Assembly (NCBI RefSeq): GCF_011762125.1
Contig: NZ_JAASQN010000004.1
Span: 248,001-312,000 of the forward strand
Reading direction: 5' to 3'
Source of the DNA: Sphingopyxis panaciterrae
GTDB taxonomy: Bacteria; Pseudomonadota; Alphaproteobacteria; Sphingomonadales; Sphingomonadaceae
DNA: 64,000 nt
A program made the translations under genes and the position numbers. The notes under the pieces were generated by a model. The model saw nothing but the letters and a program-made list of their open reading frames with translations, ran no database searches and was not told the origin of the DNA. Position 1 is the stretch's first letter. Each line of letters begins with the position of its first letter. This document shows positions 20,809-27,970 of this stretch, in pieces.

Positions 20809-20841
20809 CCTATATGGAGCCTGTAGCAACTACAGGGTCAA
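20809..20841 (-). promoter_or_regulatory. MerR-type promoter/operator of the CDF gene
   Basis: On the minus strand, TTGACC (20836-20841) and TATAGG or ATATAG (20809-20815) are separated by an over-long 20-21 bp spacer holding the perfect dyad CCTGTAG-CAA-CTACAGG (20820-20836). This is the hallmark of MerR-activated metal promoters. The dyad ends 8 bp before the MerR start codon, and its AGGG also serves as that gene's Shine-Dalgarno sequence. Confidence 0.8.
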
Positions 20842-20844
20842 GTG

Positions 20845-21258
20845 ATGAAAATTGGCGAACTGTCGCGTGCTACCGGCACCAACATCGAAACCATCCGCTA
20901 TTATGAGCGGATCGGCCTCCTCCCGGCGCCGCATCGTACCGCCGCCAATTACCGCAGCTATGGCGATGCGCACCGGTCGCGGCTGACCTTCGTACGCCAT
21001 TCGCGCGACCTTGGTTTCACGATCGAGGAAATCCGCTCGTTGCTCGACCTGTCCGACCATCCCGAACGCGACTGCGGCGAAGCCGACCGGATCGCCAGCC
21101 TGCATCTCGAGCAGGTCGAGGAGAAAATCGCCCAGCTCGCGCTGCTGCGCGACGAATTGACCCGCATCGTCGGACGCTGCCGCGGCGGCGTCGCCGCCGA
21201 TTGCCGCGTGATCGAGGCGCTCGGCGATCACCGTCTTTGCGCTGCCGAACATCCCTGA
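20845..21258 (+). CDS. MerR-family metal-responsive regulator (CadR/PbrR-like)
   Basis: A 137-residue MerR regulator. The DNA-binding domain is KIGELSRATGTNIETIRYYERIGLLP with ANYRSYGDAH; the dimerisation helix follows, and the C-terminal metal region has ERDCGEAD (Cys near 78) and CRGGVAADCRVIEAL, matching the cysteine pattern of Cd/Zn/Pb sensors. Start: an in-frame GTG lies directly before, but ATG at 20845 gives the usual MKIGELS N-terminus. It controls the divergent CDF transporter through the dyad at 20820-20836, and represses or activates itself through the same site. Confidence 0.92.
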   Translation: MKIGELSRATGTNIETIRYYERIGLLPAPHRTAANYRSYGDAHRSRLTFVRHSRDLGFTIEEIRSLLDLSDHPERDCGEADRIASLHLEQVEEKIAQLALLRDELTRIVGRCRGGVAADCRVIEALGDHRLCAAEHP

Positions 21259-21303
21259 CACAGGGCGGCGACGCCCGTTTCCACTCGGTTCGTCGAACAG
21301 CGG

Positions 21304-21328
21304 GGAACTTGCCGCGCCGGCACGCGTC
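21304..21328 (+). promoter_or_regulatory. Possible EcfG-type promoter before BON gene
   Basis: GGAAC (21304-21308), 16 bases, then CGTC (21325-21328), one mismatch from the CGTT -10 consensus. It lies 75 bp upstream of the BON-domain gene. Weaker than the site at 18891. Confidence 0.4.
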
Positions 21329-21402
21329 GGTCTGACAGGTTGGGGGCGCTGCCCCCGCGCCGCGCCGTCAACCGCTTCCTCACGAGAGACAGGAGACGGA
21401 AG

Positions 21403-22218
21403 GTGGAACGGCAAGATTATAAGGGTCGCGGCGAACGCGACGAAGACAGCGAACATTATACGCGTCCGGACCGGGACGATGGTGATTATGCCTACGGCAA
21501 TTATCCCGAAAGCGGTTTCGGCCCGCAGGGCGGCCGCTACCGCGGATATGATCGCGCACAAGGCAGCGACCGCTATCGCAGCGAGCGCGCCCAGCGCTAC
21601 GGCGCCCAACGCCGCGATCAGCGCAACGACGGCCCGAACCGCGAGCGCGGCGAACAGGCCAACTATGGTTTCGATGAGCGCTACGAAGGCGATTATGATC
21701 GCGGCCGCAGCCAGCGCTCGCGTGACGTACGCGAACGGGACAATGACGCATGGTTCGCGGGCGGCTACGCCGATCTATACGGCTTACCCGGCATCATGCC
21801 CTACGCCGCCGCCGATTTCGGCCGGTCGACCTATCGCCGCGATCCCGACCCGCGCAGCGGGCGCCATCATGAGCGCGGCTTCTTCGAGCGAGCCGGCGAC
21901 GAATTTCTTTCGTGGTTCGGCGACGAAGATGCCCAGCGCCGCCGCGAGCGCGATCACCGCGGACGCGGCCCTTCGGACTATATCCGTTCGGATGACCGCA
22001 TCCGCGACGACGTCAACGACCGCCTGACCGAGGATCGCTGGGTCGACGCCTCGGCGATCAGCGTTGCGGTGGCGGGCGGCGAAGTCACGCTGGGCGGCCA
22101 AGTCGACAGCAAGATTGCCAAGCGCCGCGCCGAGGATCTGGCCGACGACGTGACCGGCGTAAAACATGTGCAGAATAACCTGCGCGTCGACACGTCGTTC
22201 GTGCCGCAGGGCAGCTGA
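21403..22218 (+). CDS. BON-domain protein with long charged N-terminal region
   Basis: A protein of 271 residues from the GTG chosen because AGGAGACGGAAG lies just upstream; an ATG 63 bases earlier is in frame but lacks a site and would add MGALPPRR. Residues 1-170 are low-complexity and rich in Arg, Asp, Tyr and Gly. A conserved block FLSWFGDEDAQRRRERDHRG follows, then a BON domain (about 195-265) with AISVAVAGGEVTLGGQVDS and VTGVKHVQNNLRV. BON domains bind lipid or membrane surfaces and are found in OsmY-type osmotic shock proteins. No signal peptide is visible. A near-consensus EcfG promoter suggests stress induction. Confidence 0.85.
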   Translation: MERQDYKGRGERDEDSEHYTRPDRDDGDYAYGNYPESGFGPQGGRYRGYDRAQGSDRYRSERAQRYGAQRRDQRNDGPNRERGEQANYGFDERYEGDYDRGRSQRSRDVRERDNDAWFAGGYADLYGLPGIMPYAAADFGRSTYRRDPDPRSGRHHERGFFERAGDEFLSWFGDEDAQRRRERDHRGRGPSDYIRSDDRIRDDVNDRLTEDRWVDASAISVAVAGGEVTLGGQVDSKIAKRRAEDLADDVTGVKHVQNNLRVDTSFVPQGS

Positions 22219-22290
22219 GCCATGATGGGGAGCGCCGCCCAGCGCTCCCCTTCAACGCAAGCGGGTTCAGCTGCTCCCGCCGTCTTGTTT

Positions 22291-22383
22291 CGTCATCCCG
22301 GGCCTGACCCGGGATTCCGCTTTCTGGCTGCACTCATAACTCGCGATTGCAAGCGGGACCCCGGAGCAAGTCCGGGGGTGACG
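22291..22383. repeat. REP-like inverted repeat, family A copy 2
   Basis: Two facing arms (22291-22320 and about 22354-22383) of the same family as 5562-5657, with a few substitutions. It lies between the BON gene and the tmRNA gene. Confidence 0.8.
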
Positions 22384-22433
22384 ATGATGAGGGTCCGCAT
22401 CGGCCGGGAGCCGACATCGCATTGCAGCTTCGC

Positions 22434-22478
22434 AAAAAAAACGGAAAGGTGGGACGATTCTGTTGCCCGGCTCGTCCC
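22434..22478 (-). terminator. ssrA: Rho-independent terminator of tmRNA
   Basis: On the minus strand GGGACGA (22472-22478) pairs perfectly with TCGTCCC (22451-22457), followed by a short spacer and eight T (22434-22441). It lies after the coding piece of the tmRNA. The stem may also take part in precursor folding. Confidence 0.65.
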
Positions 22479-22797
22479 CAGCCGCTGGTATCCGATTCTG
22501 TTGCCCGGTTCGGTCCGAACCGCGTTCTATTTGTCTAACCTTAGGCCGTGAGGCTTATCGGTTAGGCAGCCAGAGCGAGTGCTTCGTTATCGTTAGCACC
22601 TATTGGTTTTGAGCCTTGAACGGGTTACTCAGCCCGGGCAAAAATATCGTCTTTGAACACACGTCGATCCTGGTTCGGCCCCGTCAGAAACCCGTGTCCC
22701 CATCAAGAAACGCGGGTTTGTGGTGGAGCCGCCGGGTACTGCCCCCGGGTCCGCTGTGTCTATTCCACGACACCATTTATCACCATAGCCGGCCGAA
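22479..22797 (-). ncRNA. ssrA: Two-piece (circularly permuted) tmRNA
   Basis: Transfer-messenger RNA that frees stalled ribosomes and adds a degradation tag. On the minus strand the acceptor piece comes first (about 22797-22721): T-arm-like CCGGG-GGCAGTA-CCCGG, then CGGCTCC-A-CCA, whose CCA is encoded at 22721-22723. After a 38-base intervening loop (22683-22720) the coding piece starts with GGGGCCG (22676-22682), which pairs over 7 bp with CGGCTCC; the following AACCAGGATCGACGTG matches the conserved tmRNA 5' end. The tag frame (22562-22597) encodes ANDNEALALAA then TAA. The outer ends are approximate. Permutation is typical of alphaproteobacteria. A possible -10 element, TATAAG, lies at about 22809-22814. 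Confidence 0.93.
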
Positions 22798-22819
22798 ACC
22801 GGCATGACTTATATAGGGA

Positions 22820-22850
22820 GCCCGCCCACATTTGGAAAGAGCGGGCGGGC
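22820..22850. terminator. Strong hairpin between mscL and tmRNA
   Basis: GCCCGCCC (22820-22827) and GGGCGGGC (22843-22850) form a perfect 8-bp GC stem with a 15-base loop. It lies 20 bases after the mscL stop and just before the tmRNA promoter area. The T-rich side (ATTTTGT) is on the plus strand, so on the minus strand it is either a weak terminator or a stabilising 3' hairpin of mscL mRNA. Confidence 0.45.
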
Positions 22851-22870
22851 ATTTTGTCGCGGAAACGAAA

Positions 22871-23287
22871 CTACTTCTTTTTCAGTTCGTCGCGGATTTC
22901 GGCAAGCAATTCGACTTCGGTCGGGCCAGCCGGCGCGTCGGGGGCCTTGCGGATCACCCTGTTCACCGTCTTCACGAGCAGGAAGATGATCCAGGCGAGG
23001 ATCAGGAAGTTGATCACCGCGGTGATGAAGGCACCATAGCCGACCATCGCGACGCCCGCTTTCTTCAGCGCGGCATAATCCGTCGCCGCGATCCCGTCGG
23101 GAACGCTGCCGAGCAGGATGAACTGGCTCGAAAAATCGACCCCGCCGAATATCCAGCCGACGACCGGCATGATCAGATCTTCGGTCAGCGAACCGGTGAT
23201 CGTCGCAAAGGCGCCGCCGATGATGACACCGACCGCGAGATCGATGACATTGCCGCGCGCGATAAATTCCCTGAATTCTCCCAACAT
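22871..23287 (-). CDS. mscL: Large-conductance mechanosensitive channel MscL
   Basis: A 138-residue MscL, the emergency osmolyte release channel of the inner membrane. The start ATG at 23287 is chosen because GGGGAG lies about 8 bases upstream and the protein then begins [20 protein letters not shown], the conserved amphipathic N-helix and first membrane helix. TM2 is [20 protein letters not shown], followed by the charged C-terminal helix [14 protein letters not shown]. Length and motifs are normal. Confidence 0.96.
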   Translation of the reverse strand: MLGEFREFIARGNVIDLAVGVIIGGAFATITGSLTEDLIMPVVGWIFGGVDFSSQFILLGSVPDGIAATDYAALKKAGVAMVGYGAFITAVINFLILAWIIFLLVKTVNRVIRKAPDAPAGPTEVELLAEIRDELKKK

Positions 23288-23404
23288 GTTGCTGCTCCCC
23301 GGCTGGTTGGTGGTCCGCATCGAAACTGCCGCGTGGATTGCACAAAGGCAAGCGCCATCCTATTATGTGTATTGTTGCGGCAAAACGCCGCCGGAGGGAG
23401 TCTG

Positions 23405-24007
23405 ATGACCATGACCTATCGTAACGCCCGCTGGTTGATCCTGCCCGTCGCCGCGATGAGCCTTTCCGCCTGCGGCATCAACAGCGTTCCGACCAAGGAA
23501 GAAGCCGCAAAAGCCAAATGGGCCAATGTCGAGGCGGCCTATCAGCGCCGCGCCGACCTGATTCCAAATCTGGTCGAAACCGCCAAGGGTGCGGCAAAGA
23601 TCGAACAATCGACGCTCGAAGGCGTCATTCAGGCGCGCGCCTCGGCGACGCAGGTCAAGCTCAGCACCGACGATCTGGAAGATCCCGCCAAGGTGCAGGC
23701 ATTCCAGCAGGCCCAGGGCAATGTGTCGAGCGCGCTCGGCCGCCTGCTCGTCACCGTCGAGCAATATCCCGACCTCAAGAGCCAGGCGCGCTTCGCCGAC
23801 CTGATGACCCAGCTCGAGGGCACCGAAAACCGGATCAACGTTTCGGTGCAGGACTATAACGGCGCGGTGCAGGACTATAATACGACGATCCGCACCTTCC
23901 CCGACATCATCGGGGCGAAGATCGTCCATGGCGCCAAGCCGATGACGCCCTATCGCGCGGTCACGCCGAACGCCAACCAGGCGCCGAAGGTCGACTTCGG
24001 GCAATAA
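23405..24007 (+). CDS. LemA-family lipoprotein
   Basis: A 200-residue LemA-family protein. The N-terminus has a lipobox, AAMSLSACG, so the mature protein is a lipid-anchored envelope protein. The long helical LemA core has AYQRRADLIPNLVETAKGAA and the conserved C-terminal block IRTFPDIIGAKIVHGAKP. GGAGGGAG before the ATG supports the start. It leads a three-gene run with two TPM-domain proteins (next start 1 bp after its stop), the common lemA-ygcG arrangement. The molecular role of LemA proteins is poorly defined. Confidence 0.93.
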   Translation: MTMTYRNARWLILPVAAMSLSACGINSVPTKEEAAKAKWANVEAAYQRRADLIPNLVETAKGAAKIEQSTLEGVIQARASATQVKLSTDDLEDPAKVQAFQQAQGNVSSALGRLLVTVEQYPDLKSQARFADLMTQLEGTENRINVSVQDYNGAVQDYNTTIRTFPDIIGAKIVHGAKPMTPYRAVTPNANQAPKVDFGQ

Positions 24008-24008
24008 G

Positions 24009-24848
24009 GTGGGCCTGCCCACTCTTTTCCGTCCACTCGCAACAGCGGCCCTGGCCGGGCTGCTGTTGCTGACGGCTGCCCCGGCGCTCGCACAAACCTT
24101 CCCGAAACTCGCGGGCAACCCCGTCGTCGATCAGGCCGACATCATTCCGGTCGCCGAGGAAGCCGCGCTCAACACGCAGCTCCTCGAGCTTGAAAAAACG
24201 ACCGGCCACCAGCTCGTCGTCGCGACCATCAGCGATCTCGAAGGCAATGACATCGCCGATTACGGCTACAAGCTCGGCCGCGCCTGGGGCATCGGCGACA
24301 AGGAGAAGGACGACGGCGTCGTCTTCCTGATCGCGCCCAACGAACGGCGCATGAATATTTCGGTCGGACTGGGGCTTGAACCCGTCCTCACCGATGCGCT
24401 GTCGGGGCGGATCATCCGCGATGTGGTGACGCCCAAGTTCAAGGCTGGCGACATGCCCGGCGGCATTCAGGACGGCGTCAACGCGATCGCGCAGCAGATC
24501 GTGCTGCCGCCCGAGGAAGCCGCAGCCCGCGCGCAGGCTGCGGCGACGCAGGAACGCGACCGCGACGGCAATGGCGACATCGGCGGGCTCATCTTCATCG
24601 GCTTCATCGTCTTCTTCTTCTTCATCCTGCCGATGCTCTCCGGCCTCGGGCGGCGCGGCAAGAAGCATCGCAAGAACCGCCCGTGGGGCGGCGCTCCGAT
24701 CATCATCTGGGGCGGCGACGACGACGATCATTGGGGGTCGGGCGGCGGATCGTCGTGGGGCGGAGGAGGCGGAGGAGGCGGAAGCTTTGGCGGCTTTTCC
24801 GGTGGCGGCGGCAGCTTCGGCGGCGGCGGCGCGTCGGGCGGCTGGTAG
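24009..24848 (+). CDS. TPM-domain protein, YgcG-like, exported
   Basis: A 279-residue protein starting with GTG one base after the lemA stop. It has a signal peptide (LAGLLLLTAAPALAQ), a TPM domain (about 35-165, VVDQADIIPVAEEAALNTQL, DYGYKLGRAWGIGDKEKDDG), a membrane helix near 190-212 (LIFIGFIVFFFFILPML) and a Gly/Ser-rich tail of about 50 residues (SFGGFSGGGGSFGGGGASGGW). This is the typical YgcG-type topology, with the TPM domain in the periplasm. It is probably co-translated with lemA. TPM proteins are linked to envelope assembly or photosystem repair in other lineages; its role here is unknown. Confidence 0.9.
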   Translation: MGLPTLFRPLATAALAGLLLLTAAPALAQTFPKLAGNPVVDQADIIPVAEEAALNTQLLELEKTTGHQLVVATISDLEGNDIADYGYKLGRAWGIGDKEKDDGVVFLIAPNERRMNISVGLGLEPVLTDALSGRIIRDVVTPKFKAGDMPGGIQDGVNAIAQQIVLPPEEAAARAQAAATQERDRDGNGDIGGLIFIGFIVFFFFILPMLSGLGRRGKKHRKNRPWGGAPIIIWGGDDDDHWGSGGGSSWGGGGGGGGSFGGFSGGGGSFGGGGASGGW

Positions 24849-24860
24849 GAAGCACAGATC

Positions 24861-25547
24861 ATGCCAAGGAAAATCAGCCACGTCAGCGAAGCCGACCACG
24901 ACCTCGTCACCGCAGCGGTCGCGGCGGCCGAGACGCATACCAGCGGCGAGATCGTCACCGTCGTTGCGGGCAGATCGAACGACTATGACGATGTCGCGCT
25001 CGTCTGGGCGAGCATCATCGCCTTTCTCGCCATGTCGGTCATCGCGCTCTTTCCCGACTTCTACCAAGGCCTCTATTATCGCGTCACCGGAGGCTGGGGG
25101 CATGAACTGACGGCCAATGAATGGCTTGGCACAGTGATCGCGGTCGGCGTGCTCAAATGGATCGGTATGTGGTTGATCCTGCTGTGGCGCCCGCTGCGCA
25201 TGGCGCTGACCCCGCGAACGATATTGGCACAGCGCGTGCGCGCCCGCGCGGTCGACCTGTTCAAGGTCGGCACCGAGGCGAAGACATTGGGCCGCACCGG
25301 CGTGCTCCTCTATCTCAGCCTCAAGGAACATCGCGCCGACATCGTCGCCGACGAAGCCATCGCCGCGAAGGTGACAGCCGAAGTCTGGGGCGACGCGATG
25401 GCGGCGCTGGTCGAACGCGTCCGTGCGGGCCGCCCCGGCGAAGGCATGGCCGAAGCGGTCCGCCAGATGGGCATCGTCCTCGCCGAGCACTTCCCCAAGA
25501 GCGACGACAATCCCAACGAACTGCCCGACCGCCTGATCGAACTATAG
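24861..25547 (+). CDS. TPM-domain membrane protein
   Basis: A 228-residue second TPM-domain protein, 12 bp after the previous gene. The N-terminal part HDLVTAAVAAAETHTSGEIVTVV begins the TPM fold, interrupted by two membrane helices (about 47-65 and 90-115), and RTGVLLYLSLKEHRADIVAD with VWGDAMAALVERVRAGRPGEG completes it. No signal peptide. Together with the upstream genes it forms a lemA-tpm-tpm unit, often found in proteobacteria. Confidence 0.88.
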   Translation: MPRKISHVSEADHDLVTAAVAAAETHTSGEIVTVVAGRSNDYDDVALVWASIIAFLAMSVIALFPDFYQGLYYRVTGGWGHELTANEWLGTVIAVGVLKWIGMWLILLWRPLRMALTPRTILAQRVRARAVDLFKVGTEAKTLGRTGVLLYLSLKEHRADIVADEAIAAKVTAEVWGDAMAALVERVRAGRPGEGMAEAVRQMGIVLAEHFPKSDDNPNELPDRLIEL

Positions 25548-25553
25548 ACGCTT

Positions 25554-25632
25554 CGTCATTGCGAGGGCCGCGGGCCCGTGGCAATCCAGAGCGATACGGA
25601 GCCGCCCTTGGATCGCTCCGCTCGCAATGACG
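25554..25632. repeat. REP-like repeat, family B copy 1
   Basis: A CGTCATTGCGAGGGCCGC-type element with facing end CTCGCAATGACG. The same family recurs at 46460-46542. The right arm contains the ATG that would give the following Nudix gene a longer, probably false, start. Confidence 0.85.
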
Positions 25633-25644
25633 ATAGGACAAATG

Positions 25645-26190
25645 ATGCCCCGCCCCGCTGCCGACGCCCCCATCGAGACCCGGTGGGAAGGAAAGTTCAT
25701 CACCGTCAAACAGCAGGGCACATGGGAATATGTCTCCCGCTCGCGCGGAATGCACGCGGCGGTGATCCTCGCGATCGACGAGGCGCCGGACGGCCGCCAT
25801 GTCATCCTCGTCGAACAATATCGCGTACCGCTGAAGATGAATTGCCTTGAGCTCCCCGCGGGCCTCGTCGGCGACGACATCGCGGGTGAAGCAGCCGGGG
25901 TCGCCGCCGAACGCGAGCTTGAGGAGGAAACCGGCTATCGCGCCGCGAATTGGCGCACGGTCGGCGAGTTCTTCAGCTCGCCGGGCATGGTCAGCGAAAG
26001 CTTCACCCTGCTCATCGCGACCGGCCTAGCCAAGGTGGGCAAAGGCGGCGGCGTCGACAGTGAGGACATCATCGTCCACCGCGTACCGCTGAACGGCATC
26101 ACCGATTTTGTCGCGTCGAAACGCGCCGAAGGCTGCGGCATCGATGTACGGGTGGCGATGTTGCTGGCGGGCGAGGTGCTGACCCGATAG
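25645..26190 (+). CDS. Nudix hydrolase, ADP-ribose pyrophosphatase-like
   Basis: A Nudix hydrolase of 181 residues from the chosen ATG (AGG 7 bases upstream). A complete Nudix box GDDIAGE...RELEEETGY spans about residues 81-103, and upstream ILVEQYRVPLKMNCLELPAGL matches the ADP-ribose/nucleoside-diphosphate-sugar group. It would cleave ADP-ribose or a related nucleotide to AMP plus a sugar phosphate in the cytoplasm. An earlier in-frame ATG (25627) lies inside the repeat and has no ribosome-binding site, so it is not used here. Confidence 0.88.
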   Translation: MPRPAADAPIETRWEGKFITVKQQGTWEYVSRSRGMHAAVILAIDEAPDGRHVILVEQYRVPLKMNCLELPAGLVGDDIAGEAAGVAAERELEEETGYRAANWRTVGEFFSSPGMVSESFTLLIATGLAKVGKGGGVDSEDIIVHRVPLNGITDFVASKRAEGCGIDVRVAMLLAGEVLTR

Positions 26191-26268
26191 CCGCTCTCGA
26201 CCGATCGCGGACGTTGGCACCATTTGGCTCACGGGCTAAAGCAGGCTCGCAAGACAAGGACGATGACG

Positions 26269-26691
26269 ATGACCGAAGTGCTGGACGAGGGTCCGTTCTT
26301 TCACGGCACGATTGCGGATCTGCGCGTGGGCGATTTCCTGACAGCGGGCTTCCGCTCGAACTATCGTTCCGACGTGGTGATGAACCACATCTACTTCACT
26401 GCCCTTGTCGATGGTGCGGGGCTGGCCGCTGAAATCGCGGCGGAGCTCACCAAAGGCAATGCAGCCCCGCGTGTTTATGCCATAGAGCCGACCGGGGCAT
26501 TCGAGAACGACCCGAACGTGACCGACAAGAAATTTCCCGGCAACCCCACCCGGTCGTATCGCAGCAGCGCCCCGCTCAAGGTCCTTGGCGAAATCACGCA
26601 TTGGACCAGGTTGACGCCCGAAGCCCTGCAGATGTGGAGAGAGCGACTGGCCGCGCTGCGCTCGGACGAACGAGCCGAAATCATCAACTGA
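26269..26691 (+). CDS. arr: Rifampin ADP-ribosyltransferase Arr
   Basis: A 140-residue Arr-family enzyme, which inactivates rifamycins by ADP-ribosylation using NAD. FFHGTIADLRVGD carries the catalytic-site His, MNHIYFTALVDGAG the NAD-site Tyr, and VYAIEPTGAFENDPNVTDKK through FPGNPTRSYRS is the most conserved block of the family. Length is typical (about 140). The start at 26269 is chosen because AAGGA lies 8 bases upstream; an ATG two codons earlier is too close. No mobile element borders it, so it looks like an intrinsic chromosomal gene. Its natural substrate may be something other than rifamycin. Confidence 0.93.
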   Translation: MTEVLDEGPFFHGTIADLRVGDFLTAGFRSNYRSDVVMNHIYFTALVDGAGLAAEIAAELTKGNAAPRVYAIEPTGAFENDPNVTDKKFPGNPTRSYRSSAPLKVLGEITHWTRLTPEALQMWRERLAALRSDERAEIIN

Positions 26692-26748
26692 TGCGCCGAG
26701 ACGATAGACGGCCAGCAAACCATCCCTGAGCGGCAGGCCCTGTCCGGC

Positions 26749-27384
26749 TTATCTACCGCCGAACCGCCAGCGCAGCAGCGGGCGCGCGAGCAATAGCCCC
26801 GCCAGAAACCCGCCGACATGCGCCCAGATCGCGATCGCGCCAAAACCGCCGCCGCCGGCAAAACCGATGAGCAGCTGGACCCCGATCCATGCCGCGGCGA
26901 GCCACAGTGCGCGCACCCAGTGGTCGGGAATCGGACCGATCGCCGGCGCTTTGCTGCGGCTGAAGATCAGTGCGAACACCGCGATCACCGCCGAAATCGC
27001 CCCGCTGGCGCCGATCATCGGCACCGCCGACGCCGGATCGGCCAGAAACTGGGCTAGTGCGCCGCCATAGGCGCCTGCGACGAGCAGCACCGCCATCGCC
27101 TTCGCGCCCAGCGGCGCCTCGAGCTGGCGGCCGATGAACAGCAGGACAAGCATGTTGAAGACGATGTGCAGCACCCCGCCGTGCAGAAAGGCGGACGATA
27201 GCGGGGTCAGCACGAAGGGAACCATCGTCCCCGGCGGCAGGATCAGCTCGCTGCCGAAACGCGCAGGGATGAACCCTGCGCGCACGATCGCATCGGCCTG
27301 GAATCCGGTGATCGAAAGGAGCACGAAGACGACGACGCAGACGAGCGCATAGCCCGTGACGAGCGGTGCATCCTGCGGCTTCAT
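26749..27384 (-). CDS. Rhomboid-family intramembrane serine protease
   Basis: A 211-residue rhomboid protein with six membrane segments. The conserved SAFLHGGVLHIVFNM supplies the HxxxN motif (about 64-78), GASGAIS holds the nucleophile Ser (about 125), and AHVGGFLAG holds the catalytic His (about 189). All active-site residues are present. It is the last gene of the leftward carA-carB-greA run, 13 bp after greA. Substrates unknown. Confidence 0.93.
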   Translation of the reverse strand: MKPQDAPLVTGYALVCVVVFVLLSITGFQADAIVRAGFIPARFGSELILPPGTMVPFVLTPLSSAFLHGGVLHIVFNMLVLLFIGRQLEAPLGAKAMAVLLVAGAYGGALAQFLADPASAVPMIGASGAISAVIAVFALIFSRSKAPAIGPIPDHWVRALWLAAAWIGVQLLIGFAGGGGFGAIAIWAHVGGFLAGLLLARPLLRWRFGGR

Positions 27385-27397
27385 CGTCCCCGCCCCG

Positions 27398-27874
27398 TCA
27401 GATGAATTCGATTTTCGTCACCACATAATATTTGTCGCCCGCGGGCACGGTGACTTCGATCTCGTCTTCGACGCGGCGGCCGATCAGCGCGCGGCCGAGC
27501 GGCGAGTTATAGCTGATCTTGCCGTCCTTCGCATCGGCTTCGGCCTGGCCCACGATCTGGTAACGGACCGGCTTGTCGTCCTCGTCGGCAAGGGTGACGG
27601 TCGCGCCGAACACGATGCGGTCGCCGGTCAGCGTCGTCGGGTCGATCACCTGCGCGCGCGACAATCTGTCCTCGATGTCGCCGATCGTCGCTTCGACCTG
27701 GCCCTGGCGTTCTTTCGCGGCGTGATATTCGGCATTTTCCGAAAGGTCGCCGTGCGCCCGCGCTTCCTCGATCGCATCGACGATCAGGGGGCGCTCGGCT
27801 TTGAGGGCGGAAAGCTGCGTGCTCAGCTTCTCATAGCCCTCTGCCAGCATCGGTACCTTTTCAACGCTTGCCAT
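27398..27874 (-). CDS. greA: Transcription elongation factor GreA
   Basis: A 158-residue GreA, the standard length, when started at the ATG giving [17 protein letters not shown]; upstream in-frame codons have only TTG. The N-terminal coiled coil contains [20 protein letters not shown], whose acidic tip enters the RNA polymerase secondary channel and stimulates transcript cleavage. The C-terminal FKBP-like domain has [19 protein letters not shown]. It lies downstream of carB, the usual alphaproteobacterial order. Confidence 0.97.
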   Translation of the reverse strand: MASVEKVPMLAEGYEKLSTQLSALKAERPLIVDAIEEARAHGDLSENAEYHAAKERQGQVEATIGDIEDRLSRAQVIDPTTLTGDRIVFGATVTLADEDDKPVRYQIVGQAEADAKDGKISYNSPLGRALIGRRVEDEIEVTVPAGDKYYVVTKIEFI

Positions 27875-27970
27875 TATCCTGTTGTCCTTCGTCAATAATC
27901 CGCCGCCAGCGAAGTATCGCCGGGCGGCTGCGCCGCTTTTTCCGTCAATGTCGGGGGGTGGAGCGGTATT

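Noticed and set aside
22804..23039. Small plus-strand ORFs across tmRNA and mscL
   Set aside because: They overlap a structured RNA and a conserved channel gene on the opposite strand and have no ribosome-binding site or family.
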